Shown here piece after piece: positions 45,930-58,657 of a DNA stretch of 64,000 bases (position 1 is the first letter of the stretch; each line of letters begins with the position of its first letter). Source of the stretch: Stromatinia cepivora (taxonomy: Eukaryota; Ascomycota; Leotiomycetes; Helotiales; Sclerotiniaceae); the NCBI GenBank assembly GCA_014898415.1, contig RCTD01000030.1, positions 434,001 through 498,000 of the forward strand, written 5' to 3'. A model generated the notes under the pieces. The model did not search any database. It saw only the letters and a program-made list of their open reading frames with translations, and was not told the origin of the DNA. Position numbers and translations under genes: made by a program.

Positions 45930-47782
45930 TTATCCCCCCCCTTCGGAAAAGCTCGCCTTTGAATGTTTCACTCCTCTATTCCATTGCTATTTCATCGGAA
46001 ACCAGTTTTTGTAAAGGTTTATAAACTTTAAATTAATTAGATTAATTATTTTAGTTGATTTGGTCAATTTATTGGAAATTGACCAAATTGATTAATTTAA
46101 TCAATCAAATTGATTAAAATAACGAATGAATTGATCAAATCGATTAAATCGTTTATTAATTGGTTAAATTAATATTGATTCATATTCTTCTTGATTTAGG
46201 GAACCTCTAAAAAAAAAAGCTTCAATAGAAAAGGGAAAGAGATTGAATTATAGTATAGTGATAATGAATGGTTAATATAATCAATTCCGAAATCGATTAA
46301 GTTAATCGATCAAATTGACCAAATCGATCAAATTGAACGAAATCGACAGAGGTGACATCATATTTCGTTCTTACTATATTCAAGCTTCCCTTTGTATGAT
46401 TTTTGAAATGATTATAGGCATGAGTTTTTTGAAATATATTGCCTTCATATTATCTTGGTGGTAGCAGTTCGTCTGTTATATAAAACTCAGGCCATATACA
46501 TATACAATCAAATTCTCTCGAATTTGTATGGGTTTTCGATCCTTTCGCAATCATATACATATATATTATTATAAAATCATAATATCTAATCTATTATATT
46601 GAAGAACACTTTTCTTTTTCTTGATTTTATAGATAAATCGTTATTTATATAATTATAATTATCCTTTCCGCTTTTATAGAACTTTATCTAATCAATTAAT
46701 CGATTAAGAGGACCAGGCAATGTTGAATTGGCCAGATAAAAATCGCGTAGGAGGTGCAATAATGTTTTAAAATCGGAAATAGGATACTAGATAAAATCGA
46801 TATCATTATTAAATTATGAGATTTTATATAATAGGGTTTTTCGTGTTTTTTTTATTATTAAAATCTTTTCCATTTTCTATTCCAAATTATCAGTTATATT
46901 AATAAACAGAAATGGTTCGAATATCTGATTAGGAAAAGAATCGTTATATGCTTTATATAATCGATTTAAAGGGAAAACAGAATGAATTTTCATTATAATC
47001 GGGAGTTCGAATTTGAAAAAGCTTCCAGATCGACTAATAATCTTGAATCTTCTTTGAATTAGGAAATCCAGTTTTTTGGATAATCTCTAAATAAAATAAC
47101 TCTTTATATTGAATTATATATAATTTCCAATATCAAAATCGATTTTACGCTGATAAGTATTTATAGATTTCGATATCTTAGTTTAGATATATAATAAACC
47201 TTCTTTCATTTACACAAAAACTAATCTATTATATTCTATATATATACAAGTATTACACATATTTATATTATTTATTGGCTTACTAATATCTTCCTTCCAT
47301 TTTTATACACATTTCGATACATATCTGTATAAGATTTCGTAAGGTATAAGCCCTCCTAAAGAATCGTATGGAAGAGTAAGTTGCGCGTAATCCATCATAG
47401 ATAGGAATTCTGATCAATCGTCTTGATAATAACTAATAAACAATCTTAACCGCTATTGAAGGTATTGATTATAGATCTCAATTTGATCATCGATTTAAGG
47501 ATAATAAATAATGGATAGTTTGAGATTGATTCCTAGGATTTGACTGAATTCCTTTCAGAACTATGATATAAATTAGGGGTCATGATCCGATACTATAATA
47601 TCAAAAGGATTATAATATCGATATATATAATAGAGATATAATTATATTTGAATTCAAATATCGATTGATTTGTAATAAGGTATAGAGATAGTTTACTTTA
47701 TCAATCGATTAATAATAACTAAAACATTATTATATCTGTATTTATCTTTATTAAAATTATAATAATCTATAATAATATATTG

Positions 47783-48025
47783 CTATATTCGATTAAGAAT
47801 CGGAAATGGATGTAATAAATCGAGGGTACAATTGTATAAAACAGAATTGCATTTGCAGGCGTGACAATTATGTATATATCTGACTACAATATCATGCATT
47901 CTGGGCCAATAGTATTGTTGAGATAATAAAAAATAGATTTTGTTCATACCAAAATGAACAATGGAAATGGAATTATAAGCTTCACGAATCAAGTAAATTC
48001 GAAGATTATCGACATCAGGCATCAC
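47783..48025 (-). pseudogene. Gypsy integrase zinc-binding domain remnant
   Basis: An open stretch of 80 codons reading LIREAYNSISIVHFGMNKIY, then YYWPRMHDIVVRYIHNCHAC. This is the H2C2 zinc-finger of Ty3/gypsy integrases (H...H...C..C), with HPFPI following. The catalytic core further left is not readable. Confidence 0.88.
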
Positions 48026-49336
48026 CAGATGGTTATTATAAAGTAAGAAATCATTTTAGAATAATATATACTTATGACCTTGGATAGCTTATATTCTGAA
48101 TACTAACAAACTATCTATAGTTTTATTTGCTTCGATAATATAGTTAATTAGATCGAATCAAAGAGCGATTTCATTCAAATCGATACTAGTAATCGCTGTT
48201 TCATCTGAGTAATGCTTTTGTAAGGCTTTTCTTATGATTTCAGTATTAATTTGATTGTCTTTAATAAGTTATTGAAGGCGATTCTTCTTCTTGGTATAGT
48301 TCTGAAAATCCAATTCGTTGGTCCAATAGATTAAAATATCAGCGAAAAGATTATCTTTTCCAAAGCGATATATAATGATGAAATTATAATCGATTAGAAC
48401 TTCTGCCTAGCGAGTTTGTCAAACATTGAGAGTTTTAATAATCATGAAATATTCGAGGATCTTATAATCAGTATAAACCTTGATTTTATATAATGAATCA
48501 ATGAATTCTGTTTTCCAATAATTAAAAGATCAAATGATTGATAGTATTTCCTTGTTATGAACTTCGTAGTTCAATTTAACAACAATCATAATCTTGAAGA
48601 AATAAACTATAGGAAACCAATCTTCATTATACTATTATGATAATATATTAACAACTACCCCATCGAATGCATCTATTTCGAGTATACAAGGGAATCAATG
48701 ATTATAGTATTGTAGAAGCGAAACGGAGATAAGTTTTTTCTTCAAGATATTGAATGCGTTTTGGTATACTTTGTTGAATACAAACTTAATATTTGCTTTA
48801 ATAAATTTGTTGAAAGGTTTTGCTATTATACTATAATCCTTAATAAATTATCGATAAAAGTTACAAAAATCAAGGAATAATTAAATCCCTTTTATTGTTG
48901 TCGGAAAGATCCAATTCTCAATTATCTCAATCTTTTCAGGATCCATTTCTATTCCTTTAATAGAGATGATAAAGTCTAAATATTTAATGTGTGTAATATT
49001 GAATTCGCATTTTTTGAGATCCGCTTATAGGCCAGCGATTTCTAATTGTTCGAGAATTAGTCTAATATGAATTTAGTGCTCTTTTTTGTTTTCAAAATAG
49101 ATTAAAATATCGTCGAGGTATACTATACAGAAGATGTTTAGATAATCGAATAGAATATCATTTATATAACACTGATAGATTACGGAACCATTCATTAATC
49201 CGAATAGTACGATCTTACATTTGTATAATCTGTATCAGATTCGAAAGGTAGTATACTCTTTTGAAACAGGATCCATTTTTATATAATGGAAAACTTAACA
49301 AATATTGAATTTGATAAAAACCTTAATATCGGAAAG

Positions 49337-49576
49337 TCAAGAAAGCGTTTCGTCGATCAAAGGAAAGGGATATCGATCCTTACACATCAAGGAATTCAAT
49401 AATCTGAAGTCTATATAGAATTTCAAATTATCATTGGGTTTCTTAACAAATAGGACGGGTGTAGTATAAAGAACTTGATTAAATTCAATGAAATCTTTAC
49501 TAAAATTATCTATAATATATTCTTTGATGATTTCCAATTGTTTCAGGAATATCTTATAAAATAGACTGTAACACAA
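49337..49576 (-). pseudogene. Gypsy reverse-transcriptase N-terminal remnant
   Basis: 79 codons including LEIIKEYIIDNFSKDFI, PVLFVKKPNDNLKFYIDFR and CKDRYPFPLIDE, the classical start of Ty3/gypsy RT (PVLFVKKxxGxxRxCxDYRxLN, KDRYPLPLIDE). The following RT blocks towards 48900 are broken by stops. Confidence 0.9.
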
Positions 49577-50425
49577 AACTTATTCTCCTTCGCCTTCTAA
49601 TATAATTTTATAATTATAAAATCGATTAAGAGGCAAAATATTTGATTTATATTTAGAAAAGATTTGATGATACTATCGATATTCAAATAGTATTTCAAAT
49701 TCTGAATCGATTTTGATTAATATTCGATCGAATTTTTTTTGAATTTTCGTATTCTTGAATTCGATCAAAACAATCAGTACTCTTTTTTTTGTATATCATT
49801 TGTTTTATCGGAAGTTTATCATATTATCGAATTCTTTCAGAATAATAATAAAGAGTTTAATTTGTTCATTTCTTTTGTATTTTAATTAAAACTTATTGGG
49901 TTTGAATACATATAGATCGAAGACTTTAGGTGATATACAGAGAAGGTATTCATAGATCTACAATAGTAATATAATTGATTAGGAAGGAAATGGATTGAAC
50001 TTAAAAGGAATCAGGATTTCTTTTTTTTCAATAAGAATCTATATTACATTTATATTTAAAGGTTCTTGTTATATATCATTAACTGTGATTGATTTGCTCA
50101 ATTATGAATCTCTTCGATTTCAATATTCTTCGAGTTGATTATTTCATTAATCAATATCTTATTGAGTTAATCGATCGATCTTCCGTTTATAAAAGGATAA
50201 TTAAATAACAAAGAGATTATTCGAATAGGAAATAATACAGAATCTTTCTTTAAACCATTCAAAACATTTATTAAAGTAATTAAACTTCGCTTAAATCTTT
50301 AATAATCAAAGTCTACCTAAAATAATATTATAATTCCCTAATTCAATAATAAAAAAAGGGACAAAAGATTGTTCATAATTATCGATCATTAAATTAAGGA
50401 ATATAAAATAGATAATAATATAACC

Positions 50426-50626
50426 TTATATATCATTATACTCTTTAACTTCAATTAAAACTTTAAGCAATATAATTCTTGATTTAAATATAAAAAATAA
50501 ATAAATAAAAAGTATAATATTAATAAAAGCGAATCTATTTGCTTTAAAATCAATAAATACTCTTGATCGATAAATATAACCATTTTTCGAAAGATTATAG
50601 GGAAGGATAAATGCTTCTCCTTTCAT
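50426..50626 (-). pseudogene. Gypsy aspartic protease region remnant
   Basis: The stretch VFIDFKANRFAFINI matches the retroviral-type protease site (ALIDSGANxxFID) with the catalytic Asp kept, but the Ser and Gly of DSGA are replaced by Phe and Lys. It lies at the expected distance upstream of RT. Confidence 0.6.
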
Positions 50627-51602
50627 AAGCTTGATTAGATTAAAAAATCTTATATCCTGTATAACGCTTAAAATGGAGATAGAGTTTAAGTATTTGATTT
50701 TAAACGCTTTTCTTCTTCTAAATGGGTATTCTGTATAACTTTAATTATAACTTCTGAATTGAAATCTTCTTCAATATCCCGATATTCTTCAAATTCTTTT
50801 GCTTCTTTTTGTACTGTCTCGATTTTATTGAAATTATCGATATAAAGCATCGATATATATACTATTCCAGAAGAGGGAAAAGGCGATGAGTATTTGAAAT
50901 TCGAATAATTATTAGATATAACAGGGTCGGTGTATCCAAAAGGGGTATTCCAGAATGGAAATGGTTTCGGAAACATAGAAATTCCAAAATTGAAGTTGTT
51001 AGAGTTTTGAAAGGGTTATAAGAAATTTATAATAACTATTGGTTTACGAATAGCTATAAAGATTTCTCGATTAATATAGTATCGATTTCGTTCTTGTAAT
51101 GAAATTTCATTTTGATTTATTTTAATGAATATATTTACAAATTCTTCCATAATCTTACAATCCTTGATAAATATTACTATCGCTCACAAAAGAAAATCAG
51201 AAATCTTCTATTCGAAATCCTTGAATAAAACCTTATCATCGATAATCTCCGCTTGGATAGTAAGTAATCTGAATTTCCTATACCATTCTAGGAAATTGCT
51301 ATATCAAATCATATTAAACATGATCCATATCTCATATTGAAAACGAGTATTATCGATTTCGGCTGGGTTCCAATAGATCACTATAAACTGTTCGATCAAT
51401 TCGAATACCGTGAATCGGGGCATTCATACATAAAGAATATGACAATATGTTTGTACTTTCGATTCGGTTTGGTCGATTATGTATATGCGGTGTTGCATTT
51501 CACTCTTAAGTGATATAGCATATAGTTCGAATCATTCTATAATCAATAATTGCCACAAACTAGTTTTAGGTTCAATATTATTGTTAAGTTTAGTAATAAG
51601 AT

Positions 51603-51903
51603 TTATAGGTTTTGGTGTATATACATTTTACTGCAAATTGTGATTAATGTAGGAATACGATTTTGACCAATTAGATCGGTTTTTTGAATAAGGGGACCCT
51701 TAATTATTAAATGGATTATCATTTCTTGAAAAGGAAGGAGAATCCTTGAAAGGCCCTGAATAATCAGATCGTTTGATCGAAGTTTTTTTCCTTTGATTTT
51801 GGGATCTTCGGGTTTGTTTGGATGAAGATCCTTGAATTTCGATTGAAGGAATAAAGGGAATCCCAAATATTATTATTGATCTGGATACCTGTGTAGGTAT
51901 CAT
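51603..51903 (-). pseudogene. Gypsy Gag C-terminal region remnant
   Basis: Ser/Arg/Lys-rich open frames (RSQNQRKKTSIKRSDYSGPF) upstream of the protease. Position and composition suit a Gag tail; a zinc knuckle is not clearly preserved. Confidence 0.4.
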
Positions 51904-52410
51904 TTAGGATTCAAAAGGAGATTGTATTATTGCAAAATTTATCGTTATTATAGCTTTCAATTATCGATTTTCCTCTTTCAAATTTATAACCATTATATAA
52001 AGATCTTGTAATTGTAATAGTGATTCGGAAGAAGTAATTGAACTATTGGGAATATCGGCTTTATATACTGGAATCTTTTCTTTATTAGTTTTCTTTTTTT
52101 TAATGGTAATGTTATCCAATTCTATATTTATATTTTCTTCGAAAAATTGTTGAAATAATTAAAGAGAAAAAAAGGATTCCTTAGAATATACTTTCGAAGA
52201 TTTGGAGTATACAAAAGGAAGAGTTCATTATATTATGAAAATAATAGTATATTTCTAAAGGTATTTATATCTTTATCGATTAGATCGGAATAGATTTTTT
52301 TTCTCTAAATATAACATTTGTAAAAGTTCACCTAAAAAGGTATTATTAAAATGAAGTATTATTTGGAAAATCATTAGATGACCAAACACTTGTAAATAAA
52401 TTATAGATAA

Positions 52411-52692
52411 TATAATGTACAAGAATTATAATAGAACTGAATAAATAAGATCAATTATATTCTTTAAAATCTATAATTGAAGAATTATAATTCGTAAAAA
52501 GCAACTAGATATATATATACAAATATTTATTTGTAGATTGCAAAATTGTGTGTAAGTATTATTAGGGTTATTATTTTACTATACTAAATCATATGAATCG
52601 TAATGCATACACACAGATGATCAGCTCATAAATTGATATGGGAGATAAGAGGTATCACGTGGTTAGCCTCCTATGGTTCACGATTCGTGACA
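52411..52692 (-). repeat. Right (5') LTR of the gypsy element
   Basis: 282 bp. The inner (left) part is mutated, starting TATAATG; the outer part is preserved (CATACACACAGATGATCAGC, then ending CGTGACA). Confidence 0.92.
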
Positions 52693-53729
52693 ACACTCCT
52701 CTATATCATTCATTCCTTATTGATCAAACCAGAATATAGAATGAAAATTGTTTAAGTAAAGTAATCCCATTGAATTTGTTCTTTGAAATATAACAATTCC
52801 TATATAAGATCCAGTATTAAGATCATTCCTTTAATAATATTACTATATACATAATTGTCTTTATATATGTACTGATTGCTTTAGAATACAAAAGCTAAAT
52901 GATTTCCAGAAGAAAGATGATTCTAAATAATAATTATATAATTAAAACTCAAATGGATTGATTTGAGCCCTAGATATTTCAATCCTTATAATACAAACTC
53001 TTTTAGATATCTATTCGAGATTATAAATCCGCGAATCCTTTATAAATCGATCAGATAAATATATAGGGTACAATAATCTTTATAATAATTGGATTTCCTT
53101 TACAGAATATTCTGATTGATCATTCTAATATATATACTTCCTTTTGGAATATTAAAATTGATTGATTGAAATAGTCTCTAGATCATTTTTATATATACTA
53201 CAAAAAACTTCAATAATATGATCAATAGATTTATATTTTATATTCCCTATATTAATATATTCGATAAAATCAGGATCTATATTATTATTATAGGCATTTT
53301 TTTAAACAATATCAATATCTTTACCCGCAAAATATAATTACTCTTCAATAAAAGAATCGGCTTCTTTAGTTTCTCCAATAAAAGGATCAACCAATATTTA
53401 TATATTTTCATTATATATTTTATTCTTATTATCTAAAGGATTAAATAAATTGAATAATCCTAGATCGATTTTTTTATTCTCATTATCACCCCTTAGATCT
53501 ATATCTACCCCTAAGATCAGCTCGTTTGTAAATAGTAGATCTGAAATGTATTTAATAAATGAATCAAGAACTTTTCGATCCATGAAAATAGGTAGATAAA
53601 TGAAATCCTTATAATTATCCTCGTTTTAAATGATCGTCCTATTTATTTCGATATGATTTTATAGATTAAGGGTTTTAATAAGCTATTTAAACTCTTCTAT
53701 GATATAAATATCAATTATTCGATTGATAG

Positions 53730-53931
53730 AATCCATATAATAAATGAATTCCTTATTGAACATTACGTTTCAAATAATAATAACTCTATCGAACTTGGAT
53801 ATCCATATATAATAAATTAATATATCTGGGATATAACCCATTAAATACTCAATATATATTCGAGAATTGGTTTTATACCATTTCTTATTAATTCCAGCTT
53901 CTCTGTTCTTATCCAAAAAGTAAATTCGGCA
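53730..53931 (-). pseudogene. Copia integrase C-terminal region remnant
   Basis: The minus frame from 53931 reads CRIYFLDKNREAGINKKWYK, then RIYIEYLMGY and IWISKFDRVIII, stop, NVMFNKE. This follows the copia pattern GCxAYP...RxHIGYLVGYD...xIWIPxxxRVxxxRDVxFDE with one stop at the Arg position. Confidence 0.75.
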
Positions 53932-54936
53932 TTTATACCTATAGATTCCATTCCAATTGGAATAGAGATCGTTAGATATTTTCTTTACAAATAAAGAATT
54001 ATTTTTGCGAAAATAATCACGGAATTATATGTCGAATATTTCATTAGATGATTTGAAGAATTTGATCTTCAAAGGATTTATATTATATAAATAAATAACA
54101 GTTTATATTATTTCCATCCATAATTTGTCCGGTAAATCCATTATAATCCGCATTTTTATCTATTTTGTAATTATTTTTTATTCTATATATTCTGATCCTT
54201 TATTGGATTCATATATATAAGATAAGGATAATTCGAATTTGATACCTTTTTACTTAATCTATTTCTCAAATAATATTACTTCTATGATTTCAATAATAAA
54301 TATATCATTATCCTGTTTGATCATTATAATTATTAGGCCATACTTATAATAAATCTAGATTATAAAGCTTTAAATAATTACAAATACTTTGTCATATATT
54401 TTATAATAGATTGAATATAAAAAGATCTTGCCATAATATATTTCTTTAATTAATAAAAACCATGATACATTATTATACCCTTTATCGAAATCAAAAAGAT
54501 CCTATTGGATTTTGTAGAAAGGCCGAGGTAGCTGATGATCATTTGGAACACAAGAAATGATTTGCTTCGTATAAATACAAGCTTAATCAGCGCAATTAGA
54601 ACAAATGATACTTTTTATTTTAATATTTTGTATTACAAATATTAAATGTTCAAGAATTTCCTTTTCTAAATATCCAGAACGTTTATATTATATTTCATTT
54701 GTATCTTTTCTTAGAAAAGATGAATCGCAAGAATGATGGAATGCTTTGTTTATTTTTCTGTTTATTATTAAATATATTATAAAAGAATTACTTACAGGAA
54801 TAAATAAAAGAATACTTGAATAAATAGAAAATGATTTGTATTCTAAAAATACAAGATTTTCAATACAAATACATTGAGCAATTATTATATTATTTATATA
54901 ATCTCTTTTATGAAAAGTACAATTATATCCTGAAAA

Positions 54937-55233
54937 TTATAAGCCGGCTTTCTCCAATCGAACCTCCGAAACAATATTAACATAAAAACCAGGGATGAAT
55001 ATTATATCGTTCAAGATCAAATCATCATTAAAGTAATCTTCTCTCTTAATGATCCTTTTGATAATACGAACCCTGTATTCTAAAACTTGGAAACTGGAAG
55101 TGCCTGTTTCTATAAGATTATTAGAATCGAATAATCGATATCGATGATTATTCAATAGAGATATATCGTTTACAATATATATAACATTATAATTATCAAA
55201 CAAAATATTATTAAACAGATAATATACTTTCAC
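54937..55233 (-). pseudogene. Copia protease/pre-integrase region remnant
   Basis: 98 open codons ending GTSSFQVLEYRVRII..., then DDLILNDIIFIPGFYVNIVS and EVRLEKAGL. Matches the copia stretch between protease and GAG-pre-integrase (VLYxPGFHVNIVSxxRLxKxG). Confidence 0.75.
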
Positions 55234-56749
55234 TATTATAAAGTATACCCTTGATTAATCGTATCAAGCATCCAAGATAGTAGTATTGATTAAAGATCTT
55301 GAAGAATCAATAGAACCTTTCATTCATTTTCTTTTGATTTAATTAAAATAAAATTACTTCCATAAATACAATCTTATTCGATCCCTAATTGCTTGTAACT
55401 CGTTTTCACTGAATACCCTTTTGAATAATAGATTGATCCTTCTGATAAACATTAACTCTATAGCTTTGCAATTGTATACAGTATAATCATAATTAATTCC
55501 ATTGTTCCATTCAGATTCGGTTCTATAAGGACATTCCTAGATCTTCTTGATCCTCTAATTGCTTCTAAAATTGATACTTTTCTTATTTTTCTTAGATTTT
55601 TTATTATTTTAAAAAGAAATAAATATAGAATATATTCTTTTTTTAACTTTTAAGGAAATAGAATTCTGAAAGATTAATCCTCCAAAAACATCTCCGAATT
55701 ACTTGAATGAAAGGTTGAATAATCCGAATTGATTGTTTATTTCGATTTATATAATTATAATATTTATTTAGGTTGGAAGTATTCTAATATTAATGATTTG
55801 TAGAAAAGTATTAATAGCGATTTCATTTTATACTTCAATAATTTTGTATACAAAAGCTTTGATATAAACTATAATCCAATCCTTATATCATTTAACAGGA
55901 TCGATTCTGTCAAACAAGGCTTGTATTAGAACAAATCGATATTCTTGTAGTACTGCGAGCTTAACAGTAGTTACCATAAATACAAACTTCTTTTTGAATA
56001 TATTGATAATCATCTTGAATGGAAAAGCTATAATACCCTAATTGAAAATAAATAGTTTTATAAGGTATACTTAATCAATTAACGATTCGATCCATTTGTA
56101 AATATCCCTGAAAGCTTTATAATTCTATATATATTCTTGTTGTCAGTATCGATACTCTAATTGGAAAGAAGCAAGTTCGGAAGAGATTTCTTGAAAGATA
56201 ATTGGAAATGAAATAATAGATCTATTAAAAATGAATCCTAATATATTACTATCAGAATCTTTCATCTTCGTATTTCCATTAGCATCTTCCCTGGATTAAA
56301 TTGTTATAAGATATTCCGAGAATTCCTTTTAATATTAAGTTTGTTTCTTTTAATTATATTTAATTTGAAAATCGATAATGGAAGATAAAACAAATGATTT
56401 AATTGAAAGCCAATCAATTTGAATACAAATAGATTTACTTATCAGATCAGAATTTGAAATGGATATTGTTGATATAAAAACAAACAAATCGTTCTTTGGA
56501 TTAATTGAATCCCAGATTCCTTGAACTTAACATTTATTTTTCAAACGTAGATACCATTCCGATCATTAAATATGGATTGTAAGAAAAAGATCGTTTTGAT
56601 CTTTTGTTATATTGAATAAAGGTAACTGAATTGATATGAATTTTGAATTATAGATAAGATAGGAATGATATTTTAAGAATGATCCTTTGAATACTTAGTA
56701 ATCATTGAATAGAAAGTTATATAGATTTAAGAACTACTAGACTTATAAT

Positions 56750-57058
56750 TATCATAGAATAGTATGATTATATAGCATTTTCAGGGATTGTTGAATAAAT
56801 AGTATACATAATTAATAGAGTAAAAGAATTGAATGATTTACTCTTGATTATATGAATCAAGAGCTGTATATATAGAACAAATGAATGGTTATCTAGCCGA
56901 TATACACCTTAATTAGGCTAGATCTTTGTTTATTAGTATATCAGGATCACCTTATCAATTGGTGGATTGGTAAGGGCTAGTAGATCCTTCATTCCGATTG
57001 GAAAGCATACGCTTTGATCCTTCATAAGATACAGAGGATTGCGGGGCTTTCCGTGACA
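56750..57058 (-). repeat. Right (5') LTR of the copia element
   Basis: 309 bp. The inner (left) part is mutated; the outer (right) part is well preserved through GCGGGGCTTTCCGTGACA. Confidence 0.92.
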
Positions 57059-57633
57059 TATAGTTTTTAAAATAATTTTAAAAAACCAAAGAATAATTTT
57101 ATTGTATTCGAAAGTTGGGATTTTGAATTTAATAAATAGATCTTATTGTAATTTTATTAATAATTTAAAAACAAATCTGTTTTCAGAAAGGAAGGATATT
57201 ATTATAGATTTATTATCCGTTTCTAGCTAATCTATATGGATGTCTTAAGTATCCATTCATTATATAGTCGATGCTATTTCTAATACCTTCTTTTCTACTT
57301 CGTAGAATATCATCGTATTACCTAAGGCCTCTACTACCGCCGTGATAGTTACCATACTATATTATTGTATTATTTGAGTAAAATAAATAAAATAAATAAA
57401 TGAATAAATATAATAAGCAAGTTTATTTATTGAATTTTAGTAAATATATCTGAAGAAAAGAGAGAAAGATTAAAGAATTGAATTCTTCTCGAATATTAAA
57501 GATTGAAGATTGAATAACTTCCCAGTTGGGGATATCAAATTCTCTTGGAAATTGGAAATTAGAATAGAAATCTGGATTTATATACGAGTATTATATTCTA
57601 CCACTAGATATATAGTGAATGAATGAATGAATG

Positions 57634-57838
57634 AATAATATAATATAATATAATATAATATAATATAATATAATATAATATAATATAATATAATATAATA
57701 TAATATAATATAATATAATATAATATAATATAATATAATATAATATAATATAATATAATATAATATAATATAATATAATATAATATAATATAATATAATA
57801 TAATATAATATAATATAATATAATATAATATAATATAA
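57634..57838. repeat. (AATAT)n pentanucleotide array at the right border of the island
   Basis: About 40 perfect copies of a 5-bp unit, preceded by four GAAT units (57616-57632). Read on the minus strand it gives a false YYIIL repeat peptide. Confidence 0.97.
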
Positions 57839-58657
57839 GGTTCATTTATCACAATCTACAATACATAACCCAACGATCTACACTATATAACAAACCTATA
57901 AACTTTATCCCTATCACCATCACCATCACCATCACCATCACCACACTACACTACACTACACTACACTATCATATCTCCTTTTCAAATTTCCATTAAAAAA
58001 AAAGACTAAAACTAAACTAAACTCAAACCAAATAGATCCTCAAAGCACGCCTAATAACTACCTAAGAAGAAAAACTTTCCAAACATAAGAATCTAAGACT
58101 TACAAGTTCTATAATTTGTCAAATTCGAATTCGAATAATAAACAAGACAAAACAAAATAATCATCACAATCAGTACACATATATCCTATCCTATCCATAT
58201 AGCACAATGAGATCAATAAGATCAATCAAATCAGTACTCCGCATCCAAACTTAGATCCAAAAATCTCATGGAGAAAAACACCCAACTTGAAATACTATAT
58301 AGCGTAGAAAGAAAGGAGGATGGATCAATGAGGAACTGACTGGACTAGAATATAGCTAGATGATAGAAAAGTAGCTCTGGCTCGTAAGAATAGCTATAGA
58401 ACGATAGAAACGCATGCAGATATTTGAATTAATCTTGCTAGATGTAAACCCGTTTGTCAGAAGCACTTGCAATGAAAGTTGAGGGATTATGATCAGAATT
58501 TATTGGATGTAGTGACTTGAACGAAAGTAATTAGGCTTTTGAGCGAGTTTGTTGAAGGCATCGGTATAAAAACGTACGCCAACCAGTTCTAAGTTATTGA
58601 GTGCAAAATAAAGCGACTACGAGTTCTCATCAGAGGCAAATATCTTTGTTTGTCCTC
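57839..58657. other. Right flank of the island, 3' side of MRI1
   Basis: Composition returns to normal. Contains (CACCAT)n and (CACTA)n arrays at 57907-57967. No gene is seen. Confidence 0.5.
57907..57967. repeat. CACCAT and CACTA short tandem repeats
   Basis: About five copies of ATCACC followed by about five copies of ACTAC. Confidence 0.9.

Larger units (their letters stand above)
45648..52692 (-). mobile_element. Ty3/gypsy LTR retrotransposon nested in the copia pol gene
   Basis: Two 282-bp LTRs (45648-45929 and 52411-52692) are flanked by a perfect 5-bp target duplication ACACT (45643-45647 and 52693-52697); total 7,045 bp. The preserved termini are TGTGACG on the left and CGTGACA on the right. 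A polypurine tract (minus strand AAGGGGGGGGATA, plus 45930-45942) abuts the left LTR, as expected for a minus-strand element. Gag, protease, RT and integrase remnants follow each other from right to left, integrase after RT, which marks Ty3/gypsy. The insertion splits the copia element between its integrase and RT regions, so it arrived later. Confidence 0.9.
41727..57058 (-). mobile_element. Ty1/copia LTR retrotransposon (15.3 kb including a nested element)
   Basis: Two 309-bp LTRs (41727-42035 and 56750-57058) have inverted termini TATCACGG/CCGTGACA, the first probably TGTCACGG before mutation. A perfect 5-bp target duplication TATAG flanks the unit (41722-41726 and 57059-57063). Minus-strand remnants in copia order (protease, integrase, reverse transcriptase, RNase H) run from right to left. 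The element is split by the gypsy insertion at 45648-52692; without it the length is about 8.3 kb, long for copia. Much of the excess lies between the end of pol (about 43980) and the left LTR. All frames are broken by stops. Confidence 0.88.
38330..57840. other. Large AT-rich, RIP-type transposon island
   Basis: About 19.5 kb of extremely AT-rich DNA. It is made of nested LTR retroelements with simple repeats at both edges. Apart from LTR edges and short patches, nearly every reading frame is interrupted. Paired LTR copies differ almost only by C/T and G/A changes, the mark of repeat-induced point mutation. No host gene is recognisable inside. Confidence 0.9.

Noticed and set aside
38330..57840. 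The AT-rich island as a centromere
   Set aside because: Nothing in the sequence alone separates a centromere from an ordinary transposon island; it would need CENP-A data.
57591..57852. YYIIL-repeat hydrophobic peptides on -
   Set aside because: Pure translation of the (AATAT)n microsatellite.
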